DNA of 5,859 bases from Candidatus Krumholzibacteriia bacterium (lineage in GTDB: Bacteria; Krumholzibacteriota; Krumholzibacteriia; LZORAL124-64-63): assembly GCA_030643455.1 (NCBI GenBank), contig DAOWLV010000224.1:1-5859 (forward strand). The letters are read 5' to 3'. The notes beneath the pieces are model-generated. The model worked only from the letters and a program-made list of their open reading frames with translations, was not told the origin of the DNA and ran no database searches. Each line of letters opens with the position of its first letter. The stretch's first letter is position 1. Shown here one piece after another: positions 1 through 5,723 of the stretch. Position numbers and translations under genes: made by a program.

Positions 1-1
1 C

Positions 2-2572
2 ATCCAGAACGAGTACCAGACCACCGATCTGGCCTACGTGCTGCTGGTCGGCGACTCCCAGCACGTGCCGAAGTACGGCAGCGACTCGGATCCTGCCTAC
101 TCGCTGCTCGCCGGCAGCGACAGCTACCCCGAGATCTTCGTTGGCCGCTTCTCGGCCGAAACGCCCGAACATGTCATGACCCAGGTCGCGCGCACCATCG
201 CCTACGAAAAAGACACACCTGCCGGCAGTGGCTCGAACTGGCTGCAGAGTGGCACGGGCATCGCTTCGGCCGAGGGTCCCAATGGGCACTTCGGGGAGTA
301 CGACGCCGTGCACGAGGATCTCATCCGCGCGGATCTTCTGGCCTACGGCTACGACCAGGTGGATCAGCTCTACGATCCCTACGCCACGTCTACCCAGGTA
401 ACCAATGCGGTCAACGCCGGCCGCGGGATCATGAACTACACCGGCCACGGCAGCCAGACCGCCTGGTCGACCACGGGCTTCAACAACACCCGGGTCAACG
501 CCCTGACCAATGACGGCCAGCTGCCCTTGATCATCAGCGTGGCCTGCAACAACGGCACCTTCACCGAGGCGACCTGTTTTGGAGAGGCCTGGCTGCGTGC
601 CACCAACGGCAGCAACCCGACAGGCGCCATCGCCACCTACATGTCCTACATCAGCCAGTCCTGGGCCCCGCCGATGTACGCCCAGGACGAGGTGGTGGAC
701 CTGCTTGTCGCCGACGAGAAGCGCACCGTCGGCGGCCTGTTGTTCAACGGCTCCTGCAAGATGATTGACGCCACGGGTTCGAGTGGCGCACACGAGTTCC
801 GCAACTGGATGATCTTCGGCGACCCTTCGGTCTCCATGCGCACGAAGACTGCCCAGGAACTGGTCGTCAACCACACTCCCATGGTGGTCATCGGAATGGA
901 TGAGTATCAGGTAGAGGTACCCGGCGTCGAAGGCGCTTTGTGCGCCCTGTACGGGAATGGCGTGCTTTACGGTGCGGCGCTGACCGACGAGGCGGGACTT
1001 GCTGTCATCACCATGGCCAACCCGCCCGCGGAGAGGATGGATATCACCCTGACCGTTACGGCCTTCAACGCGGTCACGAGCGTCGAAACCCTGCCGGTGG
1101 TGATTCCGTCGGTGGTGACCATCGAACCTGCGACCCTACCTGCGGGCGTGTCCACCAGGGTGAGGATCATCGTCATGGAGATCGACGGTGAAACTCCGTT
1201 CCCGGACGTCGAGATCCAACTCGTTGATCCGATGACCTACGGGGTGGCCGCCACCACCGATGCCAACGGTGTTGCAACGCTCACGGTGGACTACCCCTAC
1301 GGCACCGAGCTGCAGATGGTAGGTACCGATCTGGCCACCGGTTTCCTGTTCAACAACAGTGTGACGGTGACCGCGGCGCCACTTGTCGATCCCGACCTGA
1401 GCGTACAAACCGACCTGGATACCGACAACGTATTCGTCCTGAACCTGCCCGGTACCCTTTCGGCGCTGAGCGGCACTCCGGAGGTGGGAATCCGCGCACA
1501 CGTGCCGGGTATCGGTTTCCTCGAATCCGCCAGCGGAGTACTCGAGATCACACCGTTGGAAGCGGGCGAGATCACGGCCTGGATCGTCAAGGAGGGCCAC
1601 GACCTCTACAGCGAGGTTTTCGTCATCGTCACCGAGCCCAGTGCCCACGGGGCGGTCACTCTCAATGGCGAGATCGATCACTCGGGCGTGGTCGTGACCG
1701 CCGAGCCGGGTGGCTACACCACCATGAGTGCTGCTGACGGTACCTGGAACATGCTGAATCTTGAGCCGGGCACCTATCAGATCGTTGCGGCCAAGGAGGG
1801 CTGGACCTCTGGCTACGCCGAGATCACCGTGGCCGAGGGTGAACACATCACCGGTCTGGACTTCGCGCTGTCGGTGGTCTACACCGCCAACCTCTGTGCC
1901 CAGCCGAACCTGGACATCCCCGATCCCCCGGCAAGTGGAGTTTCTTCGGTCCAGACTTGCACGAATGCCGGGGCCCTGGACGAGGTCCGGGTCTACGTGG
2001 ACATCTCCCACGCATGGATTGGCTACCTGGAGGTCGAGTTGACCTCGCCGGCTGGCACCACGGTGCTGCTGCATGACAAGACCGGTGGTTCCGACGATGA
2101 TATCGTCGGCTGGTATCCCGACGATTTGACGCCGGCGGGTGATCTGGCGGCCTTCATCGGTGAGGATCTCAACGGTGACTGGACACTGACCGTGCGCGAC
2201 CTCGCCTACGGCATTACCGGGGTCCTGGAAGAGTGGTGCCTGGAGATCGGCTACGCCCAGGCGGTGGCTGCTGTCGACGGCCGCATGCTGCCGGAAAAAC
2301 TGGCCCTGCATCCCAACTACCCCAATCCCTTCAACCCGATGACCACGATCAGCTTCGCGCTTCCCAAGACGGCCCACGTCCAGCTGCAGGTCTTCGACCT
2401 GAGCGGCAAACTTGTGGTGACCCTGACGGACGAGACCCTGTCCGCCGGCCAGCACCAGGCTGTCTGGACCGGACGTGATGACACCGGACGACAGGCCGCC
2501 AGCGGTATGTATTTTTACCGCCTGATGGCCGATGGTCAGGCCCGGAGCGGGAAGATGCTGTTGCTGAAATAA
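2..2572 (+). CDS. Gingipain-type (C25 family) secreted cysteine peptidase with P domain and C-terminal sorting domain, 5' partial
   Basis: A secreted multidomain protease; 856 residues are visible and the frame is open through the left edge, so the signal peptide, propeptide and early catalytic domain lie outside. Numbering from the codon at base 2, the C25 peptidase domain runs to about residue 277. It holds LLVGDSQHVP, the catalytic His in YTGHGS (His149), the catalytic Cys in SVACNNGTF (Cys182) and the closing FGDPSVS motif. Ig-like beta domains follow (about 290-545), then a carboxypeptidase-regulatory-like domain (about 548-624), a P domain with three cysteines (about 628-752), and a FlgD/type IX-like sorting domain (about 767-856) with NYPNPFNP at 772-779 and ending GKMLLLK. 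Known from the families: C25 enzymes cleave proteins outside the cell, and such tails direct export through type IX-like systems and surface attachment. Whether this organism has that system is not visible. The GTG at 38 is internal, not a start. Family call firm; substrate unknown. Confidence 0.93.
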   Translation: MQNEYQTTDLAYVLLVGDSQHVPKYGSDSDPAYSLLAGSDSYPEIFVGRFSAETPEHVMTQVARTIAYEKDTPAGSGSNWLQSGTGIASAEGPNGHFGEYDAVHEDLIRADLLAYGYDQVDQLYDPYATSTQVTNAVNAGRGIMNYTGHGSQTAWSTTGFNNTRVNALTNDGQLPLIISVACNNGTFTEATCFGEAWLRATNGSNPTGAIATYMSYISQSWAPPMYAQDEVVDLLVADEKRTVGGLLFNGSCKMIDATGSSGAHEFRNWMIFGDPSVSMRTKTAQELVVNHTPMVVIGMDEYQVEVPGVEGALCALYGNGVLYGAALTDEAGLAVITMANPPAERMDITLTVTAFNAVTSVETLPVVIPSVVTIEPATLPAGVSTRVRIIVMEIDGETPFPDVEIQLVDPMTYGVAATTDANGVATLTVDYPYGTELQMVGTDLATGFLFNNSVTVTAAPLVDPDLSVQTDLDTDNVFVLNLPGTLSALSGTPEVGIRAHVPGIGFLESASGVLEITPLEAGEITAWIVKEGHDLYSEVFVIVTEPSAHGAVTLNGEIDHSGVVVTAEPGGYTTMSAADGTWNMLNLEPGTYQIVAAKEGWTSGYAEITVAEGEHITGLDFALSVVYTANLCAQPNLDIPDPPASGVSSVQTCTNAGALDEVRVYVDISHAWIGYLEVELTSPAGTTVLLHDKTGGSDDDIVGWYPDDLTPAGDLAAFIGEDLNGDWTLTVRDLAYGITGVLEEWCLEIGYAQAVAAVDGRMLPEKLALHPNYPNPFNPMTTISFALPKTAHVQLQVFDLSGKLVVTLTDETLSAGQHQAVWTGRDDTGRQAASGMYFYRLMADGQARSGKMLLLK

Positions 2573-2577
2573 GTCCT

Positions 2578-2623
2578 GGACCTTTCTCCGCCCTTGCTTT
2601 AAGGCTTGGGCGGATGAAGGTCC
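2578..2623 (+). terminator. Strong hairpin without U-tract after the peptidase gene
   Basis: The arms GGACCTTTCTCCGCCC (2578-2593) and GGGCGGATGAAGGTCC (2608-2623) pair over 16 positions with one C/T mismatch and one G-T wobble, around a 14-nt loop. The hairpin begins 5 nt after the peptidase stop codon. No run of T follows, so it is not a classic intrinsic terminator. It may act as a weak or factor-dependent terminator, or as an mRNA-stabilising element that protects the upstream transcript end. The ATG at 2614 that would extend the next gene lies in its 3' arm. Confidence 0.6.
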
Positions 2624-2643
2624 ATGTACAACAACAGGATGTC

Positions 2644-2651
2644 GGGGAGGG
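2644..2651 (+). promoter_or_regulatory. Shine-Dalgarno site that selects a TTG start
   Basis: GGGGAGGG lies 4 nt before the TTG at 2656. The in-frame ATG at 2614 has no such site and sits inside a hairpin arm. The purine run therefore favours TTG as the true start of the beta-barrel gene. Confidence 0.65.
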
Positions 2652-2655
2652 ATTA

Positions 2656-3300
2656 TTGCATTCGCGCCGTATTGTCTTGTTTTTCCTTGTTCTGACGCTG
2701 GTGGCATCCCAGGCGTTTGCCGATGGCGCCGTCGGATTCTACGGGGGTCTGAATAACGGGAATCTTTCCGGGGACACACTTCCCGGCACCTCCTACCAGG
2801 GCCGCACCGGCCTGGTCCTGGGTGTCATGGGCGAGTTCCGCATCGCCAAAGACGTGATGCTGGGGCTGCACCCCATGTACATTCAAAAAGGCTCCACTCC
2901 CACCATCAAGCCCGTCACCGACGATGGTGATCCGATCGAGAACGATCTGAGCATGGATTACATTTCCCTGCCGGTTCTGGTCAAGATCGAATCCGGCAAC
3001 GGGGTCACCTACATTACCGGCGGTCTGGACCTGGCCTTCCTGATGAACGCGAGCCTGACCACGCCCAATGACGAGCGGGACGTCAAGGACCTGCTCAAGG
3101 ACATCGATCTGTCCATGGTTTTCGGCTTCGGCGCCAAGATCCCCCTGGGGGCTCCCTTTTTGACTCTCGAGTTCCGTTATGCCCAGAGTTTGCTGAACGT
3201 GGCTGACATGCAGGTCGGCCAGGAAAACCTTCCGGTCCGTTTCCGGTCCAGTGGGTTTCAACTTTTGGCCGGATTGATCTTTCCCCTGGGAACGAGGTGA
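2656..3300 (+). CDS. Outer-membrane beta-barrel protein (PorT-like/OMP_b-brl type)
   Basis: A probable small outer-membrane barrel of 214 residues. With the TTG start the protein begins MHSRR, followed by a hydrophobic stretch (about 6-18) and an AFA cleavage site at 20-22, a textbook signal peptide; the ATG at 2614 would add 14 polar residues in front. The mature part starts GAVGFYGGLNNG and shows alternating beta-strand segments separated by Gly/Asp-rich turns. The pattern of a MLGLHPMYIQKG strand, then DYISLPVLVKI, then a GLDLAFLMN strand resembles the PorT family of 8-10-strand barrels. It ends LAGLIFPLGTR. PorT-like naming denotes a fold: many members have no role in type IX secretion, so a link to the upstream sorted peptidase is only suggestive. 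It lies 83 nt after the peptidase stop, across a hairpin, and 6 nt before the next barrel gene. Fold fairly sure, role unknown. Confidence 0.75.
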   Translation: MHSRRIVLFFLVLTLVASQAFADGAVGFYGGLNNGNLSGDTLPGTSYQGRTGLVLGVMGEFRIAKDVMLGLHPMYIQKGSTPTIKPVTDDGDPIENDLSMDYISLPVLVKIESGNGVTYITGGLDLAFLMNASLTTPNDERDVKDLLKDIDLSMVFGFGAKIPLGAPFLTLEFRYAQSLLNVADMQVGQENLPVRFRSSGFQLLAGLIFPLGTR

Positions 3301-3302
3301 TC
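3294..3302 (+). promoter_or_regulatory. Extended Shine-Dalgarno overlapping the upstream stop codon
   Basis: GAGGTGATC matches nine consecutive bases of the sequence complementary to the conserved 16S rRNA 3' end, and lies with standard spacing before ATG 3307. The TGA stop of the preceding barrel gene (3298-3300) is inside it. A ribosome finishing the first gene is therefore placed directly at the start of the second, which implies translational coupling. Confidence 0.75.
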
Positions 3303-3306
3303 ACCC

Positions 3307-4302
3307 ATGTTTACCAATGAATTTCTCATGGGTGTGAAAGTCTTTTTCAGCGCCCGCGGACGGATGGGACTTGTCGCGGTCCTGGGACTTGTTGTCCTGA
3401 CCTCGACCCCGTCTGCCGGTCGGGCCGAGGAAGAATTGAGGATTCCCCACCTCAGCGGCCACCAGTTCACGACCAACACCCTGACCGGTGATCCCTTCGT
3501 CAAAACCTACATCCGCAATACCCTGGGCATCGGCAAATCGTTGGATCTGTTTGTTCCCATCATTGAAATCGGCGACCCTCCGGAGCGTGTGCTGGGATTG
3601 AAGGGTGACCTGCTCAAGGCCATTCTGGAGTTCGAATACCAGCAGGCGGTGAAGGACTGGGTGGCCTTCCGGGTCCAGGTGCGAATAACGGGACGTCTCG
3701 GAACAGGTGCCCAATCCCTCCTGGCCTCGGGGGTCACGGCGAACACGGGTTTCGAGTTCGGTTGGTTGTTCAAACTTGCCGAGGGTGAAAAAACCGCTTT
3801 GTCCGGAACGCTCAATCTCTGGAACAGCAGCGTCACCATAGTCGATTTCCTTGGGTTCGTGGACGGGGTCATCAATCCTCCGAGTCAGCCCCTGCTGAAA
3901 AAAGTTCCCACGACCCGCGGTGGCGGCGGCCTGCGTTACGCCTGGGCGGCCAGCGACCTTGTCGGTTTCCTTTTCAAGGGTGAAACGGGCATGGGAGAAT
4001 CGGTGGATCGCAGCGATAGCGATAAATGGTTCTTCAATTTTGCCGCCGCGGCGGATTTTGATCTCAAAACCAAGACGAATGTGCCCTTGGGCCTGGCCCT
4101 CGGCTACAAGTTTGATACATTCCCCGAAGGGGGCGAGGAAATCGTCGATGCCATGCAAGACCTCGTGTTCCGGATCTCCTATACAGGCACCACGGATTTC
4201 CTGCTCAGCCTGGATTTCACTTACGGCTGGTTGCATTTGAAGAACGAGGTCGAAGCTTCCAAGTTCACCTCGACCCTTATCAACCTGCGGTACTATTTCT
4301 AG
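3307..4302 (+). CDS. Predicted outer-membrane beta-barrel protein, family not recognised
   Basis: A 331-residue exported protein whose family I do not recognise. The N-terminus has a rather long n-region (about 1-20, with Lys11, Arg17 and Arg19), a hydrophobic core (about 21-33) and a likely cleavage after GRA (38-40), giving a mature start at EEELRIPHL. The rest is amphipathic strand-and-turn sequence without long hydrophobic helices: for example VAFRVQVRITGRLG, FEFGWLFKLAEG, LRYAWAASDLVGFLFKG, PLGLALGYKFD and LLSLDFTYGWLHL. The final residues LINLRYYF end in Phe, as in the C-terminal beta-signal read by the BAM complex. This points to a barrel of roughly 12 or more strands, possibly a channel or transporter-like porin. 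The start is fixed by a nine-base Shine-Dalgarno; in-frame ATGs at 3328 and 3364 lack one. It is coupled to the upstream barrel gene, so the two may work together. Fold likely, function unknown. Confidence 0.7.
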   Translation: MFTNEFLMGVKVFFSARGRMGLVAVLGLVVLTSTPSAGRAEEELRIPHLSGHQFTTNTLTGDPFVKTYIRNTLGIGKSLDLFVPIIEIGDPPERVLGLKGDLLKAILEFEYQQAVKDWVAFRVQVRITGRLGTGAQSLLASGVTANTGFEFGWLFKLAEGEKTALSGTLNLWNSSVTIVDFLGFVDGVINPPSQPLLKKVPTTRGGGGLRYAWAASDLVGFLFKGETGMGESVDRSDSDKWFFNFAAAADFDLKTKTNVPLGLALGYKFDTFPEGGEEIVDAMQDLVFRISYTGTTDFLLSLDFTYGWLHLKNEVEASKFTSTLINLRYYF

Positions 4303-4326
4303 TCCGGCTGACCCAGACCTGTATTC

Positions 4327-4713
4327 CTAGCCCAGACTGGCCACCAGCGCCTTGAACCGCTCCTCTTCCCTGAGCGGGTCAAGGTCGGTGTCGTTCATCA
4401 TCCAGTCCTTGTAGGCGGCGCCGACCTTCACCGTTCTTTCCAGACAGTCGATGGCTTCGGCGATCTGGCCCAGGCCGGAAAGGTTGCAGGCCACGTTGTA
4501 CAGGATGGCCGGGTCGTCGGGGTCCAGCGCGAGTGCCCTCGCCTCCTGCCGGAACCGGGCCAGGACCCCCGGATCCGCCGCCACGTCCGGCGGCAGCACC
4601 TTCAAGGCGATGGAGCGCTCCAGCTTGGTGTCCTGGGCCAGGTAGACCGAACCCATTCCACCTGAAGCGATCTTCGAGACAATACGGTAACGGGAAATAC
4701 TCTTGCTGATCAT
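4327..4713 (-). pseudogene. Internally deleted Ser/Thr protein kinase: N-lobe joined to TPR-like tail
   Basis: This 128-residue frame has the start and the end of a bacterial Hanks-type kinase but not the middle. Residues 8-57 read as a kinase N-lobe: YRIVSKIASGGMGSVYLAQD with the Gly-rich loop (15-23), IALKVLPP with the ATP-binding Lys38, and the alphaC segment RFRQEARAL with Glu57. From about residue 62 the sequence becomes LDPDDPAILYNVACNLSGLG and ends DTDLDPLREEERFKALVASLG. This is the TPR-like tail found at the far C-terminus of long kinases in Acidobacteria-, Eisenbacteria- and Krumholzibacteria-like genomes. The HRD catalytic loop, DFG motif, activation segment and C-lobe are absent, so it cannot phosphorylate. 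ATG 4713 is preferred over TTG 4725 because GGAGAG lies just upstream of it. The frame is intact, so it may be a recent pseudogene, a small expressed ATP-lobe protein, or an assembly collapse. It converges on the barrel gene with a 24-nt gap. Confidence 0.75.
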
Positions 4714-4717
4714 GCGG

Positions 4718-4723
4718 CTCTCC
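4718..4723 (-). promoter_or_regulatory. Shine-Dalgarno of the truncated kinase gene
   Basis: GGAGAG on the minus strand lies a few bases before ATG 4713. It overlaps the alternative in-frame TTG (4725-4723), which would have no ribosome site of its own. It fixes the start and shows that the translation signal has been kept. Confidence 0.6.
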
Positions 4724-4771
4724 AACGATTGATGGGGTTGGCGAGACAGATCCCTGAAATACGTGGCGAGA

Positions 4772-4777
4772 TTTATA
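4772..4777 (-). promoter_or_regulatory. Possible -10 element for the truncated kinase gene
   Basis: TATAAA on the minus strand (4777 to 4772) lies about 59 nt before ATG 4713 in a locally AT-rich patch. No good -35 hexamer is seen at 16-18 bp; the nearest candidate, TTCGCG at 19 bp, is poor. The same palindrome gives a TATAAA on the plus strand, where no gene follows. Confidence 0.25.
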
Positions 4778-4974
4778 AATGAAATACTGTTTCCAGCGCG
4801 AATTGTTGCATGAAGGTATGGATCCGGGATCGGGCAGGCACCTTCTTCTTGCCCAGTCGCCGTTTACCATCAGTGGTGACGGCAAATCGGGATGTGATCA
4901 TTGCTTCACGGCCCGGGGCAATGGCAACGACATCCCGACGGTTGTACGCAAGTTCGCGAAGACCCTGGATCGGG

Positions 4975-5394
4975 TCAGCTGATCTCGACCAGGGTCAGTT
5001 CGAAGGTCAGGTCCTTCCCGGCCAAGGGATGATTTGCGTCGAGGGTCAGGTTTTCCTCGTCCACCGCGACCACGCGCACGGGCATGTCCCCGTCCGGTGA
5101 CTGCATCGAAAGCACCATGCCGACCTCGGGCTCGATATCATCGGGCAGGTTCGAGCGTGGGATCTCGCCCACCATTTCATCGTTCACATCCCCGTAGGCC
5201 TCTTTGCTGGGAATGTTCACGGTTCTGGTCTCGTCGACCTCCATCTCGGCCACGGTGTTCTCGAAACCGGGAAGGAGCATTCCGGAGCCTATTTCGAATT
5301 CGATGGGGTCGCGGTCTTCGGAGCTGTCGAACACGGAGCCGTCCTCGAGCGTGCCTTTGTAATGAACCTTGACGGTCTTGCCTGCTTCGATCAT
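4975..5394 (-). CDS. SlyD-like FKBP-type peptidyl-prolyl cis-trans isomerase
   Basis: A 139-residue cytosolic prolyl isomerase and folding helper. The FKBP fold is split by an insert-in-flap domain, as in SlyD. The first FKBP part (about 1-65) has VKVHYKGTLEDGSVFDSS, the EFEIGSGMLLPGFE active-site segment and the EAYGD motif at its end. The insert (about 66-120) contains VGEIPRSNLPDDIEPEVGM and MPVRVVAVDEENLTL. The FKBP domain resumes with DANHPLAGKDLTFELTLVEI, which aligns well with DGNHMLAGQNLKFNVEVVAI of E. coli SlyD. The protein stops right after this strand, so the His/Cys-rich metal-binding tail of enterobacterial SlyD is missing; tail-less forms are common. No signal peptide is present, so it acts in the cytosol. 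ATG 5394 is chosen because AGGA (5404-5401) lies 6 nt upstream and the FKBP fold starts there; a longer in-frame extension to 5553 adds unrelated sequence. It appears monocistronic with its own promoter. Confidence 0.93.
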   Translation of the reverse strand: MIEAGKTVKVHYKGTLEDGSVFDSSEDRDPIEFEIGSGMLLPGFENTVAEMEVDETRTVNIPSKEAYGDVNDEMVGEIPRSNLPDDIEPEVGMVLSMQSPDGDMPVRVVAVDEENLTLDANHPLAGKDLTFELTLVEIS

Positions 5395-5400
5395 GGGAGT

Positions 5401-5404
5401 TCCT
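5401..5404 (-). promoter_or_regulatory. Shine-Dalgarno of the SlyD-like gene
   Basis: AGGA within GAAAGGAA on the minus strand lies 6 nt before ATG 5394. It decides this start over longer in-frame extensions. Confidence 0.65.
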
Positions 5405-5435
5405 TTCCAGGGGATTCGTTGGCGTTTGACGAACC

Positions 5436-5463
5436 AGAATAGCCCATTAGCTCCGGAAATCAA
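5436..5463 (-). promoter_or_regulatory. Candidate sigma70-type promoter of the SlyD-like gene
   Basis: On the minus strand, TTGATT (5463-5458) and TATTCT (5441-5436) are separated by 16 bp, each matching four of six consensus bases. Transcription would begin near 5428, giving a leader of about 34 nt that contains the Shine-Dalgarno. It lies within any longer version of the reading frame, which argues against starts upstream of 5394. Judged by eye only. Confidence 0.45.
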
Positions 5464-5723
5464 GGTTTGGCACTTTTTGGGATCCAGGCGGGCATTTCGG
5501 ATTCGGTCGTCGACACCTGTGTAGTATTGATAACTGACTGTGTTCAGGGGCAAACTATTGGATTCGTGTTTTCAAAAAGACGTTTTAAAAACTTGTTGCA
5601 AGTGATAGAGTTAAGACAAATTCAAAAACAGGCATCCCAATTGCCTTATCTGGTTGTCGAGTCAGTAACCCAAAACGGAGGCAATCAAAAGATTGGTTTG
5701 GAAGATCTAATTGGGGGGTGGAA

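Larger units (their letters stand above)
4714..4974. other. Intergenic region between the kinase remnant and the FKBP gene
   Basis: These 261 nt hold no gene I can support. The short frames across them show no recognisable motif or Shine-Dalgarno-supported start. An AT-rich patch at 4771-4780 (ATTTATAAAT, a perfect 10-base palindrome) provides a TATAAA on the minus strand that could be a -10 box for the kinase frame. A weak hairpin (GGGCAGG 4832-4838 with CTTGCCC 4848-4854) and a 5-bp inverted repeat (4961-4976) near the isomerase stop are the only structures seen; neither has a U-tract. Confidence 0.5.
5395..5723. other. Divergent intergenic region, AT-rich in its right half
   Basis: This 329-nt stretch separates the minus-strand isomerase from the plus-strand lipoprotein. 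The left part holds the isomerase promoter and leader. From about 5525 to 5710 the base composition becomes visibly AT-richer than the flanking genes, with A and T runs (for example 5572-5592), as expected for a promoter or regulatory region. I see no convincing -35/-10 pair for the lipoprotein. A distant inverted repeat pairs CCCAATT (5636-5642) with AATTGGG (5709-5715), which touches the lipoprotein ribosome site. A plus-strand frame from 5467 to 5727 crosses the region but I do not accept it as a gene. Confidence 0.5.

Noticed and set aside
1136..2779. 547-codon open frame on the minus strand
   Set aside because: It lies antisense to the peptidase, whose domains are clear. Its translation is Arg/Gly/His/Gln-rich with no motif, as expected for a shadow frame in GC-rich coding DNA, and it crosses the intergenic hairpin.
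3301..4236. 311-codon open frame on the minus strand
   Set aside because: It is antisense to the second barrel gene, which has a strong Shine-Dalgarno, signal peptide and beta-signal. The antisense product has no recognisable features.
4303..4326. Bidirectional terminator between the convergent barrel and kinase-remnant genes
   Set aside because: The 24-nt gap has a CCCAGAC direct repeat nearby but no inverted repeat or T-run that would support a terminator.
4379..4885. 168-codon minus-strand frame overlapping the kinase remnant
   Set aside because: It is out of frame with the recognisable kinase and TPR-like sequence, and its product is low-complexity Gly/Pro/Arg-rich. I checked whether it carried the missing kinase part by frameshift; it does not.
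4961..4976. GACCC/GGGTC hairpin as terminator of the isomerase gene
   Set aside because: Only 5 bp, overlapping the stop codon, with no T-run on the transcribed strand.
4810..5100. 96-codon plus-strand frame running into the isomerase gene
   Set aside because: Most of it is antisense to the isomerase, and the part in the intergenic region shows no motif or Shine-Dalgarno.
5395..5553. N-terminal extension of the SlyD-like protein to a start at 5553
   Set aside because: The FKBP fold and a good Shine-Dalgarno both place the start at 5394. The extension has no family resemblance and covers the probable promoter.
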